Part shown: positions 50,253 to 57,530 of the stretch, piece after piece | How the letters are laid out: every line of letters starts with the position of its first letter | Position numbering within the stretch: the first letter of the stretch is position 1 | Origin: Gemmatimonadota bacterium | GTDB lineage: Bacteria > Gemmatimonadota > Gemmatimonadetes > Gemmatimonadales > Gemmatimonadaceae | Assembly: GCA_016714015.1 (NCBI GenBank) | Contig: JADJNZ010000005.1 | Location: 62,001-126,000 of the forward strand | DNA: 64,000 nt | Reading direction: 5' to 3' | Made by a program: the position numbers and the translations under genes | Notes under the pieces: model-generated | What the model saw: the letters and a program-made list of their open reading frames with translations, nothing else | Databases searched by the model: none | What the model was told of the DNA's origin: nothing

Positions 50253-50789
50253 ATGGACCCGATCGGGCTGGCGGGCGGGCTGAACCTGTACGGCTACGCA
50301 GGCGGCGATCCGATCAATCACTCGGACCCCTTCGGGCTCTGCCCACCGAAGTGGCTCTGCGATATGATTGGCACGACTGCCGGCCAGTCAGCTGTCGAGT
50401 ACTACGCAGCGCAGGCAATCTCTCCCGGAAGCTCCGGCGGCGCCAAGGTGGCTGCGACGGTCGGCGGACTCTTCGCCTCGCTATGGACTCCTGACACCTA
50501 CCTAGGAACCGCAACAACGTTAGTCGTAGCGGCCTTGAGTGGCGATAAGGCGTCTGAGCCAGGAGACGGGGTCACGCACGAGGTTGTAGAGCGGCCCACT
50601 CCTGGGGGGGATGGAGGCCGGTCTCGACACATCATCGAGAAGGTGAATGGGAGGACGAATTCCGTGACTCATCAGGTCCACGTTGACGGAACGCTGGTGC
50701 ATCAGCATCAGAGACATAGGGGGAAGTCCGGGCAGGAGCGGCAATTCCCCGACGAATGGGTACAGTACCCGGAGGTGAAGAAGCCATGA
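50253..50789 (+). CDS. orphan Rhs tip D (His-rich toxin domain, unknown activity)
   Basis: A displaced Rhs C-terminus of 178 residues. It starts MDPIGLAGGLNLYGYAGGDP, with ATG in place of CAG. After DPFGLCP comes a linker and then a His-rich end (RSRHIIEKVNGRTNSVTHQV, VHQHQRHRGKSG, QFPDEWVQYPEV). The ending resembles a known Rhs tip type, and the His cluster would suit a nuclease, but the activity is not assigned. The stop overlaps the immunity ATG. Confidence 0.65.
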   Translation: MDPIGLAGGLNLYGYAGGDPINHSDPFGLCPPKWLCDMIGTTAGQSAVEYYAAQAISPGSSGGAKVAATVGGLFASLWTPDTYLGTATTLVVAALSGDKASEPGDGVTHEVVERPTPGGDGGRSRHIIEKVNGRTNSVTHQVHVDGTLVHQHQRHRGKSGQERQFPDEWVQYPEVKKP

Positions 50790-51091
50790 CAGCCTCCTTC
50801 GGGAGAAGTGTCACGTTCGAACGAGAAGTCATTGAGCGTCTCGGGGTGGTCCTCCAAGACCTTCATCGCGGAATGAACAGTGCCGGTATTCGCGCCATAG
50901 TGCACGAAGTGCCCGTCAGCAGTCCGGTGGAGGAGTGCGAGCTGCGCGTCGACTTTCTCCGCGACGATGAACTGTTCGATGTCATCGAGTTTCACCTGTA
51001 CCCCAAAGGCACTCCTGCCGCGACAGCGCCGGAACTCGCGAACTGGATTCGAGCAGAGGTCATGGGCCTGATAGCAAGGGCAAGAGTCTAA
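50786..51091 (+). CDS. putative immunity protein for tip D
   Basis: A 101-residue protein of mixed alpha/beta character (SVTFEREVIERLGVVLQDLH, ECELRVDFLRDDELFDVIEF) with no signal or known domain. The ATG at 50786 overlaps the stop of tip D, with GGAGG upstream inside the tip gene. The stop TAA lies within the box of attC site 5. Confidence 0.62.
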   Translation: MTASFGRSVTFEREVIERLGVVLQDLHRGMNSAGIRAIVHEVPVSSPVEECELRVDFLRDDELFDVIEFHLYPKGTPAATAPELANWIRAEVMGLIARARV

Positions 51092-51150
51092 ACGCGCAAT
51101 AAGCGCCGGTCGCCCCCGCGGGCGGCGATCGGCTTCAACGGCCGATAGGT
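51086..51150 (-). repeat. degenerate attC-like site 5
   Basis: A worn copy of the same palindrome. Plus-strand ends read GTCTAAA and GATAGGT instead of GCCTAAC and GTTAGAT, and the arms have several substitutions (GCAATAAGCGCC, GGCTTCAACGGCC). It contains an in-frame TAA at 51100-51102, unlike the other sites, so it is likely inactive. Confidence 0.65.
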
Positions 51151-51687
51151 TTGCGATCGGGGCCGTTCACGCAGCAGGACCCGATCGGGCTGGCGGGTGG
51201 GCTCAATCTGTACGGGTATGCGAGCGGCGACCCGATTAATGTCAGCGATCCATTCGGACTGTGCCCGGAACCCGGATCTGAGGACTACACGGGCGAAGTC
51301 TGCTTCGATGGAGCCGCAGCGCTCGGAGCCGTGCTGTTCGGCGGTGCAGTACGCCTCCGCGCAGCTGCCGTTGGCGCGTCGAACGCGTGGCGCGCCTGGA
51401 GAGTGGCACGTGCGGGCGACGAGATCATGGCGGCCGCGCAGGCAGGCGGCCGCCACGCCGGGTTCCTTGCGAACTACGCTGGACGGAGCGCAACAGAGAT
51501 CGGTCGTGCCGCCCGCAGCCTTGGACGACATATCGCGAAACACGAAGAGTACCTGAAGGATCCAGCCTCCAAAGTGAAGAACTGGGGCGAGCTGGCTGCG
51601 AGGCAACAGCAGCACCTGATTGACGGCTGGCAGGCCGAGATCCGCACTGCGCGCGAGCAAGTAGAGATCCTCAATCGGATACCGTAG
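51151..51687 (+). CDS. orphan Rhs tip E (unknown activity)
   Basis: A displaced Rhs C-terminus with the junction FTQQDPIGLAGGLNLYGYAS. The tip is helical and rich in Ala, Arg and His (GGRHAGFLANYAGRSATEIG, RSLGRHIAKHEEYLKDPASK, WGELAARQQQHLIDGWQAEI). This looks like a small toxin domain seen at the end of other polymorphic toxins, but I cannot name the reaction. Start shown is a TTG at 51151; no ATG occurs at the DPIG junction. The partner gene follows after 2 bases. Confidence 0.6.
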   Translation: MRSGPFTQQDPIGLAGGLNLYGYASGDPINVSDPFGLCPEPGSEDYTGEVCFDGAAALGAVLFGGAVRLRAAAVGASNAWRAWRVARAGDEIMAAAQAGGRHAGFLANYAGRSATEIGRAARSLGRHIAKHEEYLKDPASKVKNWGELAARQQQHLIDGWQAEIRTAREQVEILNRIP

Positions 51688-51689
51688 AC

Positions 51690-51941
51690 ATGTCCTCACG
51701 TGAGCTGGATCTTCTCCGCGACCTTATCCCCGCGCTACTTGAGCGTGGTCGCCAAGCCGGTGCCGAAGCCAGGCAGACTTCCGGCACTGATGCGGACGGA
51801 GTCTTCGAGCGCGGGCGCGCCCAAGCGTACTACGAAGTGCTCTCGTGCATCGTGAATCAGCTCGACTCTTTCGGTGTTGAGCGTGACTGGGTCGGACTAC
51901 CGGCCCGACTCGATCTCGAGGATGAACTCTTGGTGAAGTAA
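51690..51941 (+). CDS. putative immunity protein for tip E
   Basis: An 83-residue acidic helical protein (SRELDLLRDLIPALLERGRQ, RAQAYYEVLSCIVNQLDSFG). No domain is recognised and there is no signal peptide. The call rests on its place directly after tip E and before the next attC site. It is the shortest of the array's immunity candidates. Confidence 0.55.
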   Translation: MSSRELDLLRDLIPALLERGRQAGAEARQTSGTDADGVFERGRAQAYYEVLSCIVNQLDSFGVERDWVGLPARLDLEDELLVK

Positions 51942-51982
51942 CTCCTCGCGCGATGTGAGGAGTTGATCCACGCAAGACCTGA

Positions 51983-52096
51983 GCCGAACGACGCGTTGAG
52001 TCGCGGCCGCGCCGGGGCGGCCGTCGGCTTCAACCGTGGTCGGATTCGGGTGCGGGGCGGTCGACGCAGCCGGACCTGATCGGGATCGCAGGTGAG
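51983..52096 (-). repeat. attC-like site 6 followed by a tip remnant
   Basis: A 63-bp site with plus-strand ends GCCGAAC (51983-51989) and GTCGGAT (52039-52045); its stem has lost 3 bp. Bases 52046-52096 still encode, in frame, a corrupted core junction (STQPDLIGIAGEGP). The rest of this cassette is gone. Confidence 0.6.
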
Positions 52097-52361
52097 GGTC
52101 CCCCGCCACTGCTCCAGAAGTGAGCTGACAACTAGGGCGGGTAGTGCGGTGAAGGCTTGGGCAACTCGAACGGCGTCAAAGGGTGAGACGCCCCATGTCA
52201 CCCAAGTGACCGAACACGAGTGTTGCCCATGCAGCCCGGCTCTACCGTACGGGATGTCCCCGTCGTGCTTGCCGCGGCGACCCGGGTCACCGAAAATGAA
52301 CCGTGAGTCGGCGCACCGCACCACGCACCCTGGTCAGGTCGTCCGCGCCACTCCCGGCCGA
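52097..52361. other. no gene seen between the left arm and the recombinase
   Basis: 265 bases with no credible ORF. Base composition is mixed. No recognisable attI, promoter or repeat could be identified, though an attachment site for the recombinase could be here. Confidence 0.4.
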
Positions 52362-54146
52362 TCACTCGCGTTCGATCGACGCGGCGTCGCACTCGGCAGG
52401 ATGCGTGCGGGCATGCACCTCCACCAACCGCTGCATCGACACGCGCGTGTAGAGCTGCGTGCTCGTGAGGAGCGCGTGGCCGAGCAGCGCCTGCAGGTCC
52501 CGGATGTCCGCGCCGGCGTCGTGCATGAGTGTCGCCATCGAGTGCCGGAAGATGTGACAACTCCCCGCCTTGCCGATGCCCGCTGTGCGAAGGCACTGGC
52601 GCATCCGGCCCGTCACCATCTTCGGGGTGATCCGGCGCCCGCGTCCCGTGAGAAAGAGCGCGGGCTCGTGTGCCGACTCCGCGTGGCGGATGCGCGCCGT
52701 CTCCACGTAGCGGGCCACCCAGTACCGTGCGCGGCGACCCAGCGGGACGAGCCGCGTGGTCCCACCCTTGCCGCGTCGCACGCGGAGCACGCCGCGCGAC
52801 TCGTCGAGGTCGTGCACATCGAGCCCGACGAGCTCGACACGGCGGATGCCGGTGGAGTACAGGACCTCGAGCATCGCGCGATCGCGGAGGCCGGCGGTGG
52901 TCCGCACGCGCGTCGCGTCGAGGATCGCCTCGACCTCGTCGGCCGAGAGGACCTGCGGTGGAGTGACGGCCGTGCGGCGGAGCGGGAGGAGTCCTTCGCG
53001 CAGATCGCGCGTGACGAGTCCCGCCCGGAGCGCCCATGCGAGGAACTGGCGTGCCGCTGAGAGCACGCGGATGATCGCGTTGCGGGATCGGGGAGGCCCA
53101 GGAGCACCGATGATCCTCGAAACCGGCGTGCTCGTCTCGCCCGACAGCAGGGAGCGCTGAAAGACTTCGAGCGTCTCCACGGTCAGCGCACCCATCGAGT
53201 CGACCTCCTGCGCGAGGCACGCCGTTCGGAGGAGGTCGAGCGCTCGCGTGCGCTGACGAATCGCGTCGGGCGGGCGGCCCGCAGCCTCGAGGTGCGCCAG
53301 ATGGGCGTCGAGCGCGCTGACCAGACTGCCCGCGCGGCCGGCCCACGGTGCGACGGGTCGAACGACACGCGTGCGCCCCGAGGGCGACCGGACCGCGGCT
53401 GCCGACGTCGGCAGGCGTCGATCGCTGAGCAGCGCCTCGATCGCCTGTTCGCCGTGGAGCCGCCGCAGGTCACGAACGGAGCAGCCCGCCGGGAGGTGGA
53501 CGATCCGGATCGGCCGGTCCCGCGCCGCCGCCAGCAGTTCGCCGACCAACGCACGGCCGTCCCGCGTTCCGGCCGCGATGACTCGGAGGGGGCCGGATGA
53601 CACGGTGAGGAGATGTTCGATGAGACGCGCGCGCCCGTGCGCTTCCGGCACCCTCGCGCACGACGCCACCCAATCGGCTCCATGGCGGCACAGCATCAAC
53701 GCATCGAGCGGATCGAGCGTGCAGACCAGCTCACGGGCGAGAGCCGCCGGCGGCGGGGTGAAGAGCAGAGCGTCCGGGGCGCCCGAGGGCGCGACGAGTT
53801 CCCAGATCGGGTGCCCGGTTCGGGATCCCGAGCGGGCACCGATCGCGGTTGAGGTGCCAGGCAACGGCACCACGAGGCAACCACGGAGGCGTTCGCGCCC
53901 ATTGGGCAACAGGAAGCCCTCCGCGATCCACGCCGTGCGCATGACCGCCGCATCGCGTGGCGACCGAGGCAGCAGCGCCCGCTGGGCGGTGCGATCGACG
54001 AACCCGAGCCGGTGCTCGGCGATCGTCGCTCGCGTCGCGAGCCCGAGACGCTCCAAGTGCGCGCACAGCGTTGGGTTGGCCCGCAGGCGCGAATGATAGT
54101 GCGCGAGCAGGCGGATGACGGGTCCCGACTCGGCCGCGGCGTCCAT
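52362..54146 (-). CDS. tyrosine recombinase with primase/Toprim-like N-terminal region
   Basis: A 594-residue protein. The C-terminal 190 residues are a complete XerC/D-type catalytic domain: Arg in STGIRRVELVGL, Lys in RRGKGGTTRLVPLG, HxxR in CHIFRHSMATLM, His in LLGHALLTST and the nucleophile in QLYTRVSMQRL (Tyr about 566). A SAM-like core-binding region lies near 270-345. The first 250 residues resemble the N-terminus of DnaG-type primases (GLATRATIAEHRLGFVD, LRGCLVVPL) and a Toprim fold (TLDPLDALMLCRHGADWVAS), but the catalytic Glu and DxD residues are not kept. It lacks the extra domain specific to integron integrases. It sits between the two arms of the cassette array and is the obvious candidate to move cassettes, though that is inference. 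Confidence 0.82.
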   Translation of the reverse strand: MDAAAESGPVIRLLAHYHSRLRANPTLCAHLERLGLATRATIAEHRLGFVDRTAQRALLPRSPRDAAVMRTAWIAEGFLLPNGRERLRGCLVVPLPGTSTAIGARSGSRTGHPIWELVAPSGAPDALLFTPPPAALARELVCTLDPLDALMLCRHGADWVASCARVPEAHGRARLIEHLLTVSSGPLRVIAAGTRDGRALVGELLAAARDRPIRIVHLPAGCSVRDLRRLHGEQAIEALLSDRRLPTSAAAVRSPSGRTRVVRPVAPWAGRAGSLVSALDAHLAHLEAAGRPPDAIRQRTRALDLLRTACLAQEVDSMGALTVETLEVFQRSLLSGETSTPVSRIIGAPGPPRSRNAIIRVLSAARQFLAWALRAGLVTRDLREGLLPLRRTAVTPPQVLSADEVEAILDATRVRTTAGLRDRAMLEVLYSTGIRRVELVGLDVHDLDESRGVLRVRRGKGGTTRLVPLGRRARYWVARYVETARIRHAESAHEPALFLTGRGRRITPKMVTGRMRQCLRTAGIGKAGSCHIFRHSMATLMHDAGADIRDLQALLGHALLTSTQLYTRVSMQRLVEVHARTHPAECDAASIERE

Positions 54147-54486
54147 GCCCAGTGGACACGCGCGATCGGGTCAGGGTTGCGCGACAGTGGTGAGCCTCGG
54201 GGCTCGCAAGCGAGATGACGCGGCCGCCAGGATCAACCGCGCGCTCACCGTCCGGTGGCAAGACGCCAGATCGGAACGTGGCTCCAACCGCTCAGGGTAT
54301 CGAGCCTCCGTCAGTCCCGGGGTGATTTAGGATGCGGGGCGTGCGCCTGCCGCTTCAGAGGCGGGAGCCGATTCCGTCCTTCCGAGCCTGGGGGACTCCG
54401 GGGCGACTCAGCCGCGCCAGTTCGTCACTCATCGCAGAGGCACGCAGTTGTGACCGCACCGGTCCACGCGTCCCGATTCCTTCCAT
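54147..54486. other. no gene seen upstream of the recombinase
   Basis: 340 bases between the recombinase start and the immunity gene of cassette F. No convincing ORF is present. It must contain the recombinase promoter, but I see no clear -35/-10 pair, and I found no intact GTTRRRY box of an attI. Confidence 0.4.
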
Positions 54487-55065
54487 TCACTCGCGAGCGA
54501 CGTTCCACTGCACTCCTTTGCTGGAACGCGCTCTAGCACAGTCACGGAGGGCGTTCATTAGGGCAGCAGCAGCGCGCCTACTGGACGTGACATCCAGTGC
54601 GAAATCCAGAACCGCCAACCGCACGAGCGGACCGTCGTTCTCACTCTCGGTAAGCGGAGGTGCGGCCTTCTCGCCCGCAATCGCTTCTCGCTGCTCAAGC
54701 CAGATATAGATCGGATAGAGACTTGGCCCAACAGTCTGCCGAAGTCTCCAGAGTCGCGCGACGAGCTCGGTAGGGGGCAGAGCAAGCATGAGTGATCTCG
54801 CATCGCTTGCTTGCTCCTCCGACAGGGTCGGAAACTCGAAGTCGTAGGTGAACTGTTGCGCGCGAAGGTGCACCATGAGAGTCGCGAGGAACCACCCTGA
54901 ACACTCGACGAACTCTGGATTCGCCTCGCGACGAGGGTCAACCACTGTCGCGCGGTCATTCCCTCGTGATTGACTGACCAACACGGCGAGCGCTGGTTCC
55001 CCCGTGTCGCATTGCAGGGGCCACGTTCCGTTCACGGTAACCTCGATCGCATCGCAGTTCGTCAC
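54487..55065 (-). CDS. putative immunity protein for tip F
   Basis: A 192-residue soluble protein of unknown family. It contains FVECSGWFLATLMVHLRAQQ, FEFPTLSEEQASDARSLMLA and a helical C-terminus. It begins with GTG 21 bases after the stop of tip F on the minus strand, the standard tip-immunity order, and is the last gene of the right arm before the recombinase. Confidence 0.58.
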   Translation of the reverse strand: MTNCDAIEVTVNGTWPLQCDTGEPALAVLVSQSRGNDRATVVDPRREANPEFVECSGWFLATLMVHLRAQQFTYDFEFPTLSEEQASDARSLMLALPPTELVARLWRLRQTVGPSLYPIYIWLEQREAIAGEKAAPPLTESENDGPLVRLAVLDFALDVTSSRRAAAALMNALRDCARARSSKGVQWNVARE

Positions 55066-55086
55066 AAGACTCTCCCCCGAGAGATG

Positions 55087-55521
55087 TCAGAGGCCGATTG
55101 GCACAAGCAAGATGAAGAAGAAGACCGTAGTGATCAGGCCGGCCATCCCAAGCTCGGGAGAGGGCGTGGGAAGACGCGGACGCCAACCGTGCCTCGGTCC
55201 ATCGACTTGTGCAGGGGGCACGGGTCGCTCGACGATTTCGCGCGCCGGGCCCATGCCCGGCCAATCATCATCGTCGGGACCACTATCACACTTCTTCTTC
55301 TGGTACTTTCGAATGTAGGACTTGATTTCGTTCTGGCGCTGACGAATCTGCTTCTCGTGCCCCGTGTCGTGAATGCCCTGTGCGATCGCATCCGCCGTGC
55401 GGTCAAAGTATCCAGCGAGCAACCGTGTTGTGTGGTCAATTGCTTGCTGAAGTTCAGCGCATGACTTCAACCCAAACGGATCCGCGAAGTTGACCGGATC
55501 CCCACCCGCGAACCCGTACAC
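55087..55521 (-). CDS. orphan Rhs tip F (C-terminal hydrophobic helix)
   Basis: A displaced Rhs C-terminus in the inverted arm. The junction reads CSTQQDPIGIAGGANVYGFA and GGDPVNFADPFGLKSC, the same IGIAGGANVYGF variant as the main Rhs gene. The tip is a charged helical region (RQRQNEIKSYIRKYQKKKCD), a Pro-rich stretch and a final transmembrane-like helix (GLITTVFFFILLVPIG). That ending suggests membrane action, but the activity is not assigned. The start shown is the GTG inside the junction (55521); the frame is open from 55638 through the attC site. Confidence 0.6.
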   Translation of the reverse strand: MYGFAGGDPVNFADPFGLKSCAELQQAIDHTTRLLAGYFDRTADAIAQGIHDTGHEKQIRQRQNEIKSYIRKYQKKKCDSGPDDDDWPGMGPAREIVERPVPPAQVDGPRHGWRPRLPTPSPELGMAGLITTVFFFILLVPIGL

Positions 55522-55578
55522 ATTCGCCCCGCCCGCGATCCCAATCGGGTCCTGCTGCGTGGAACACCCCGAACCCGA

Positions 55579-55644
55579 ATCTAACCGCCGTTGAAGCCGA
55601 CGGCCGCCACGGTGGGGCGGCCGCGGCTTAACGCGCCGTTAGGC
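55579..55644 (+). repeat. attC-like recombination site 7 (inverted arm)
   Basis: 66 bp. On the plus strand: R'' ATCTAAC (55579-55585) and R' GTTAGGC (55638-55644). Loop bases differ (CCACGGTGGGG). Orientation is opposite to sites 1-6. The minus-strand frame is open through the site into tip F. Confidence 0.82.
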
Positions 55645-55677
55645 GAGACGGGGTCACATGACGCCTGTTCCCCCGCG

Positions 55678-56214
55678 TCAATCAAAGAGTCGATAATACC
55701 ACCTTCCGTTCCACTGGATGAATAGCGTGTACGCGCCTCCGTACTCATTCTTGATCGCGCGGGTACGTGCGATGAGATGTGCTGGACCGAGACTCTGCGG
55801 CTCGTCGAGAGCTCGGAATTCGCTCAGATCCAGATCGGCAACTTCAGTCACTGTGAGTCCCGCTGGCGGATTCCACCACGTGAAGCTGCGGGTCGCCTGC
55901 GCACGACCTCGAATCACGAGGCGATAGTTCTTGTCTACTCGACCTACGCACCAGAAGGCCACGCTTTCAGCCGCTTCGCCCTCTTCCACGCCGTAGACAA
56001 ATGATGCGGTTATTGGGCCAAGCCTCGAGTAGAAGTCTGGCACCGGATCGCAGGGTATGCTGTCGGCGATCGAGGCGAGGTCCCGTGGCATGACGCCGGG
56101 CTGAGCGCTGGCCTCTGTTGCGGCCAGCATCACGAGCAGAGTGATGGTGCCACCAACTATGCGCCTCGAGAGCCGCGCGTAAAGAGTCGATTGGGGGCAG
56201 TGCGGAGAGATCAT
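55678..56214 (-). CDS. putative exported immunity protein for tip G
   Basis: A 178-residue protein with a Sec signal (IVGGTITLLVMLAATEASAQ). The mature part is beta-rich and aromatic (FYSRLGPITASFVYGVEEGE, YTLFIQWNGRWYYRLFD) with two Cys residues that could form a disulfide. Export to the periplasm fits a partner that attacks peptidoglycan. The ATG at 56214 overlaps the stop of tip G. Confidence 0.65.
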   Translation of the reverse strand: MISPHCPQSTLYARLSRRIVGGTITLLVMLAATEASAQPGVMPRDLASIADSIPCDPVPDFYSRLGPITASFVYGVEEGEAAESVAFWCVGRVDKNYRLVIRGRAQATRSFTWWNPPAGLTVTEVADLDLSEFRALDEPQSLGPAHLIARTRAIKNEYGGAYTLFIQWNGRWYYRLFD

Positions 56215-56747
56215 TCCTCCCTCGGCTTGTTAGGGAGCGCGACATGAGTATGCGGTGCGTTAGGGTAGTCGCGTTGTGTCTTGTTCGGGTCGAATCCTGT
56301 CTTGCGAATCGCGGCGTTAACGGTCGCTGCAGGTACGCCATTGATTCGCAAATCGACAGCGGTTCCGCCCTTACGTGCGAGGTGGTCGGTCTGCTTCGCC
56401 GAGCCTCCAACGGCACTATTGTCCGTGCTCGACCTGATCGTGATCTTGAGCAGCTCGGTGCCACTGTACGGATTTGTGGACGCAACCGAGGGATCCTCGT
56501 AGCGCTCGCCTCCCGACACCTGGAACTCGAAGCCAGCGTTGTCGTGCTGGTCGGCGAGATTCGCGTGCAGCATCACTGTGTTCAGGCGCACGAGAGGGTT
56601 ACTCACAACGAAACCTCTGGGATTCAGCTGATCGAAGGCTGGCCCCGCGAGAGTAGCGACAGCTGATACCACGGCAGAGACGCACTGCGGGCAAAGCCCA
56701 AAGGGATCCGAGTTGTTGATGGGATCCCCTTCGCCGTAGCCGTACAA
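56211..56747 (-). CDS. orphan Rhs tip G: M15-like peptidoglycan peptidase
   Basis: A displaced Rhs C-terminus in the inverted arm. The junction is STQQDPIGLAGGLNLYGYGE, GDPINNSDPFGLCP. The tip has the hedgehog/DD-peptidase zinc pattern: TDHLARKGGTAVDLRINGVP (His and Asp) and later YPNAPHTHVALPNK (His-x-His), like peptidase M15-type enzymes that trim peptidoglycan peptides. The start shown is a TTG inside the junction (56747); there is no ATG. The frame is open from 56864 through the attC site. Confidence 0.68.
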   Translation of the reverse strand: MYGYGEGDPINNSDPFGLCPQCVSAVVSAVATLAGPAFDQLNPRGFVVSNPLVRLNTVMLHANLADQHDNAGFEFQVSGGERYEDPSVASTNPYSGTELLKITIRSSTDNSAVGGSAKQTDHLARKGGTAVDLRINGVPAATVNAAIRKTGFDPNKTQRDYPNAPHTHVALPNKPREE

Positions 56748-56804
56748 ATTCAGCCCCCCGGCGAGGCCAATCGGGTCCTGCTGCGTGGAAGACCCCGAAC
56801 CGGA

Positions 56805-56870
56805 ATCTAACCGCCGTTGAAGCCGACGGCCGCCCTGGTGGGGCGACCGCGGCTTAACACGTCGTTCGGC
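56805..56870 (+). repeat. attC-like recombination site 8 (inverted arm)
   Basis: 66 bp. Plus strand: R'' ATCTAAC (56805-56811) and R' GTTCGGC (56864-56870), one base off consensus. Same polarity as site 7. It marks the right end of the recognisable array. Confidence 0.78.
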
Positions 56871-56937
56871 TGTTGGGTGCCAGTGCGATCGCTCTGGAGA
56901 AGTGGCTTCGTATTGTCGGACAGCGAAACGACATGCG

Positions 56938-57530
56938 CTATGTAGCTCCTCGGGTGGCTACGCGGCCACCCGAAGTGGCGACAGCAGCGTAAGGAAGTAT
57001 GCCTCGTTGGGGGGGGTCGGCGAGGCTCGACTGGCGGCGACGGGTGTTGGAGAGCGTGAGGTAGCGGCCGAGCGCGGCGCGCGCGTCGGAGACCGTGGCG
57101 TAGGCGTGCAGGTAGACCTCTTCGTACTTGATCGTGAGCCAGGGCCGCTCGACGAAGATGTCGTCGCGCCAGCAGCCCTGCCCATCCATGCTGATGCGGA
57201 CGCCGTGCGCGGTGAGCAGGCCCGTGAAGTCGGCGCTCGTGAATAGACGGCCTTGATCCGTGTTGAAGATCGCCGCGCACCCGTAGCGCCCGATGGCCTC
57301 CTTCACCGCCTCGAGGCAGAAGCGGCTGTCCATCGTCGTGGATACGCGCGAACGCAGCACCTTCCGGCTTGCCGCCCGCCGCGGAGACGTCGTCGGCCCC
57401 GGAGAGCAGTTATCGCGCCACTGGCCGATCTGATGGGCGTGAAGTCGAAGCGCTTGGCGAGCTCGGTCAGCGTGGCATCGCCTTTCAGCTCGGCGAGCGC
57501 CGCCTTCGGCGAGTCTTGCATGCGTTCGAG
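56938..57530 (-). mobile_element. IS3-family (IS150/IS3-like) insertion sequence remnant
   Basis: Pieces of both IS3 ORFs. An OrfA piece (SPKAALAELKGDATLTELAK) near 57440-57520 breaks off and is followed directly by the C-terminal half of OrfB: AIFNTDQGRLFTSADFTGLL with the second catalytic Asp, SMDGQGCWRDDIFVERPW with the Glu, and YEEVYLHAYATVSDARAALG. The first third of OrfB, with the first catalytic Asp, is missing, so the element cannot transpose by itself. It lies between the toxin array and the secretion operon. Confidence 0.75.

Noticed and set aside
52097..52361. An attI site between the left arm and recombinase
   Set aside because: No GTTRRRY box with flanking direct repeats was found on either strand; kept only as an unassigned region.
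52362..54146. Calling the recombinase a canonical integron integrase IntI
   Set aside because: The IntI-specific segment between the first Arg and HxxR is missing; the domain is XerC/D-like with a different N-terminal region.
46310..56870. The palindromic repeats as a CRISPR array
   Set aside because: Units are 0.9-1.4 kb apart, the spaces contain genes, and the repeat has attC boxes rather than CRISPR features. No cas genes are present.
46310..56870. The palindromes as simple transcription terminators or REP elements
   Set aside because: There is no U-tract, and unpaired bases and R boxes are conserved precisely. The sites sit upstream of tips and are translatable in the tip frame.
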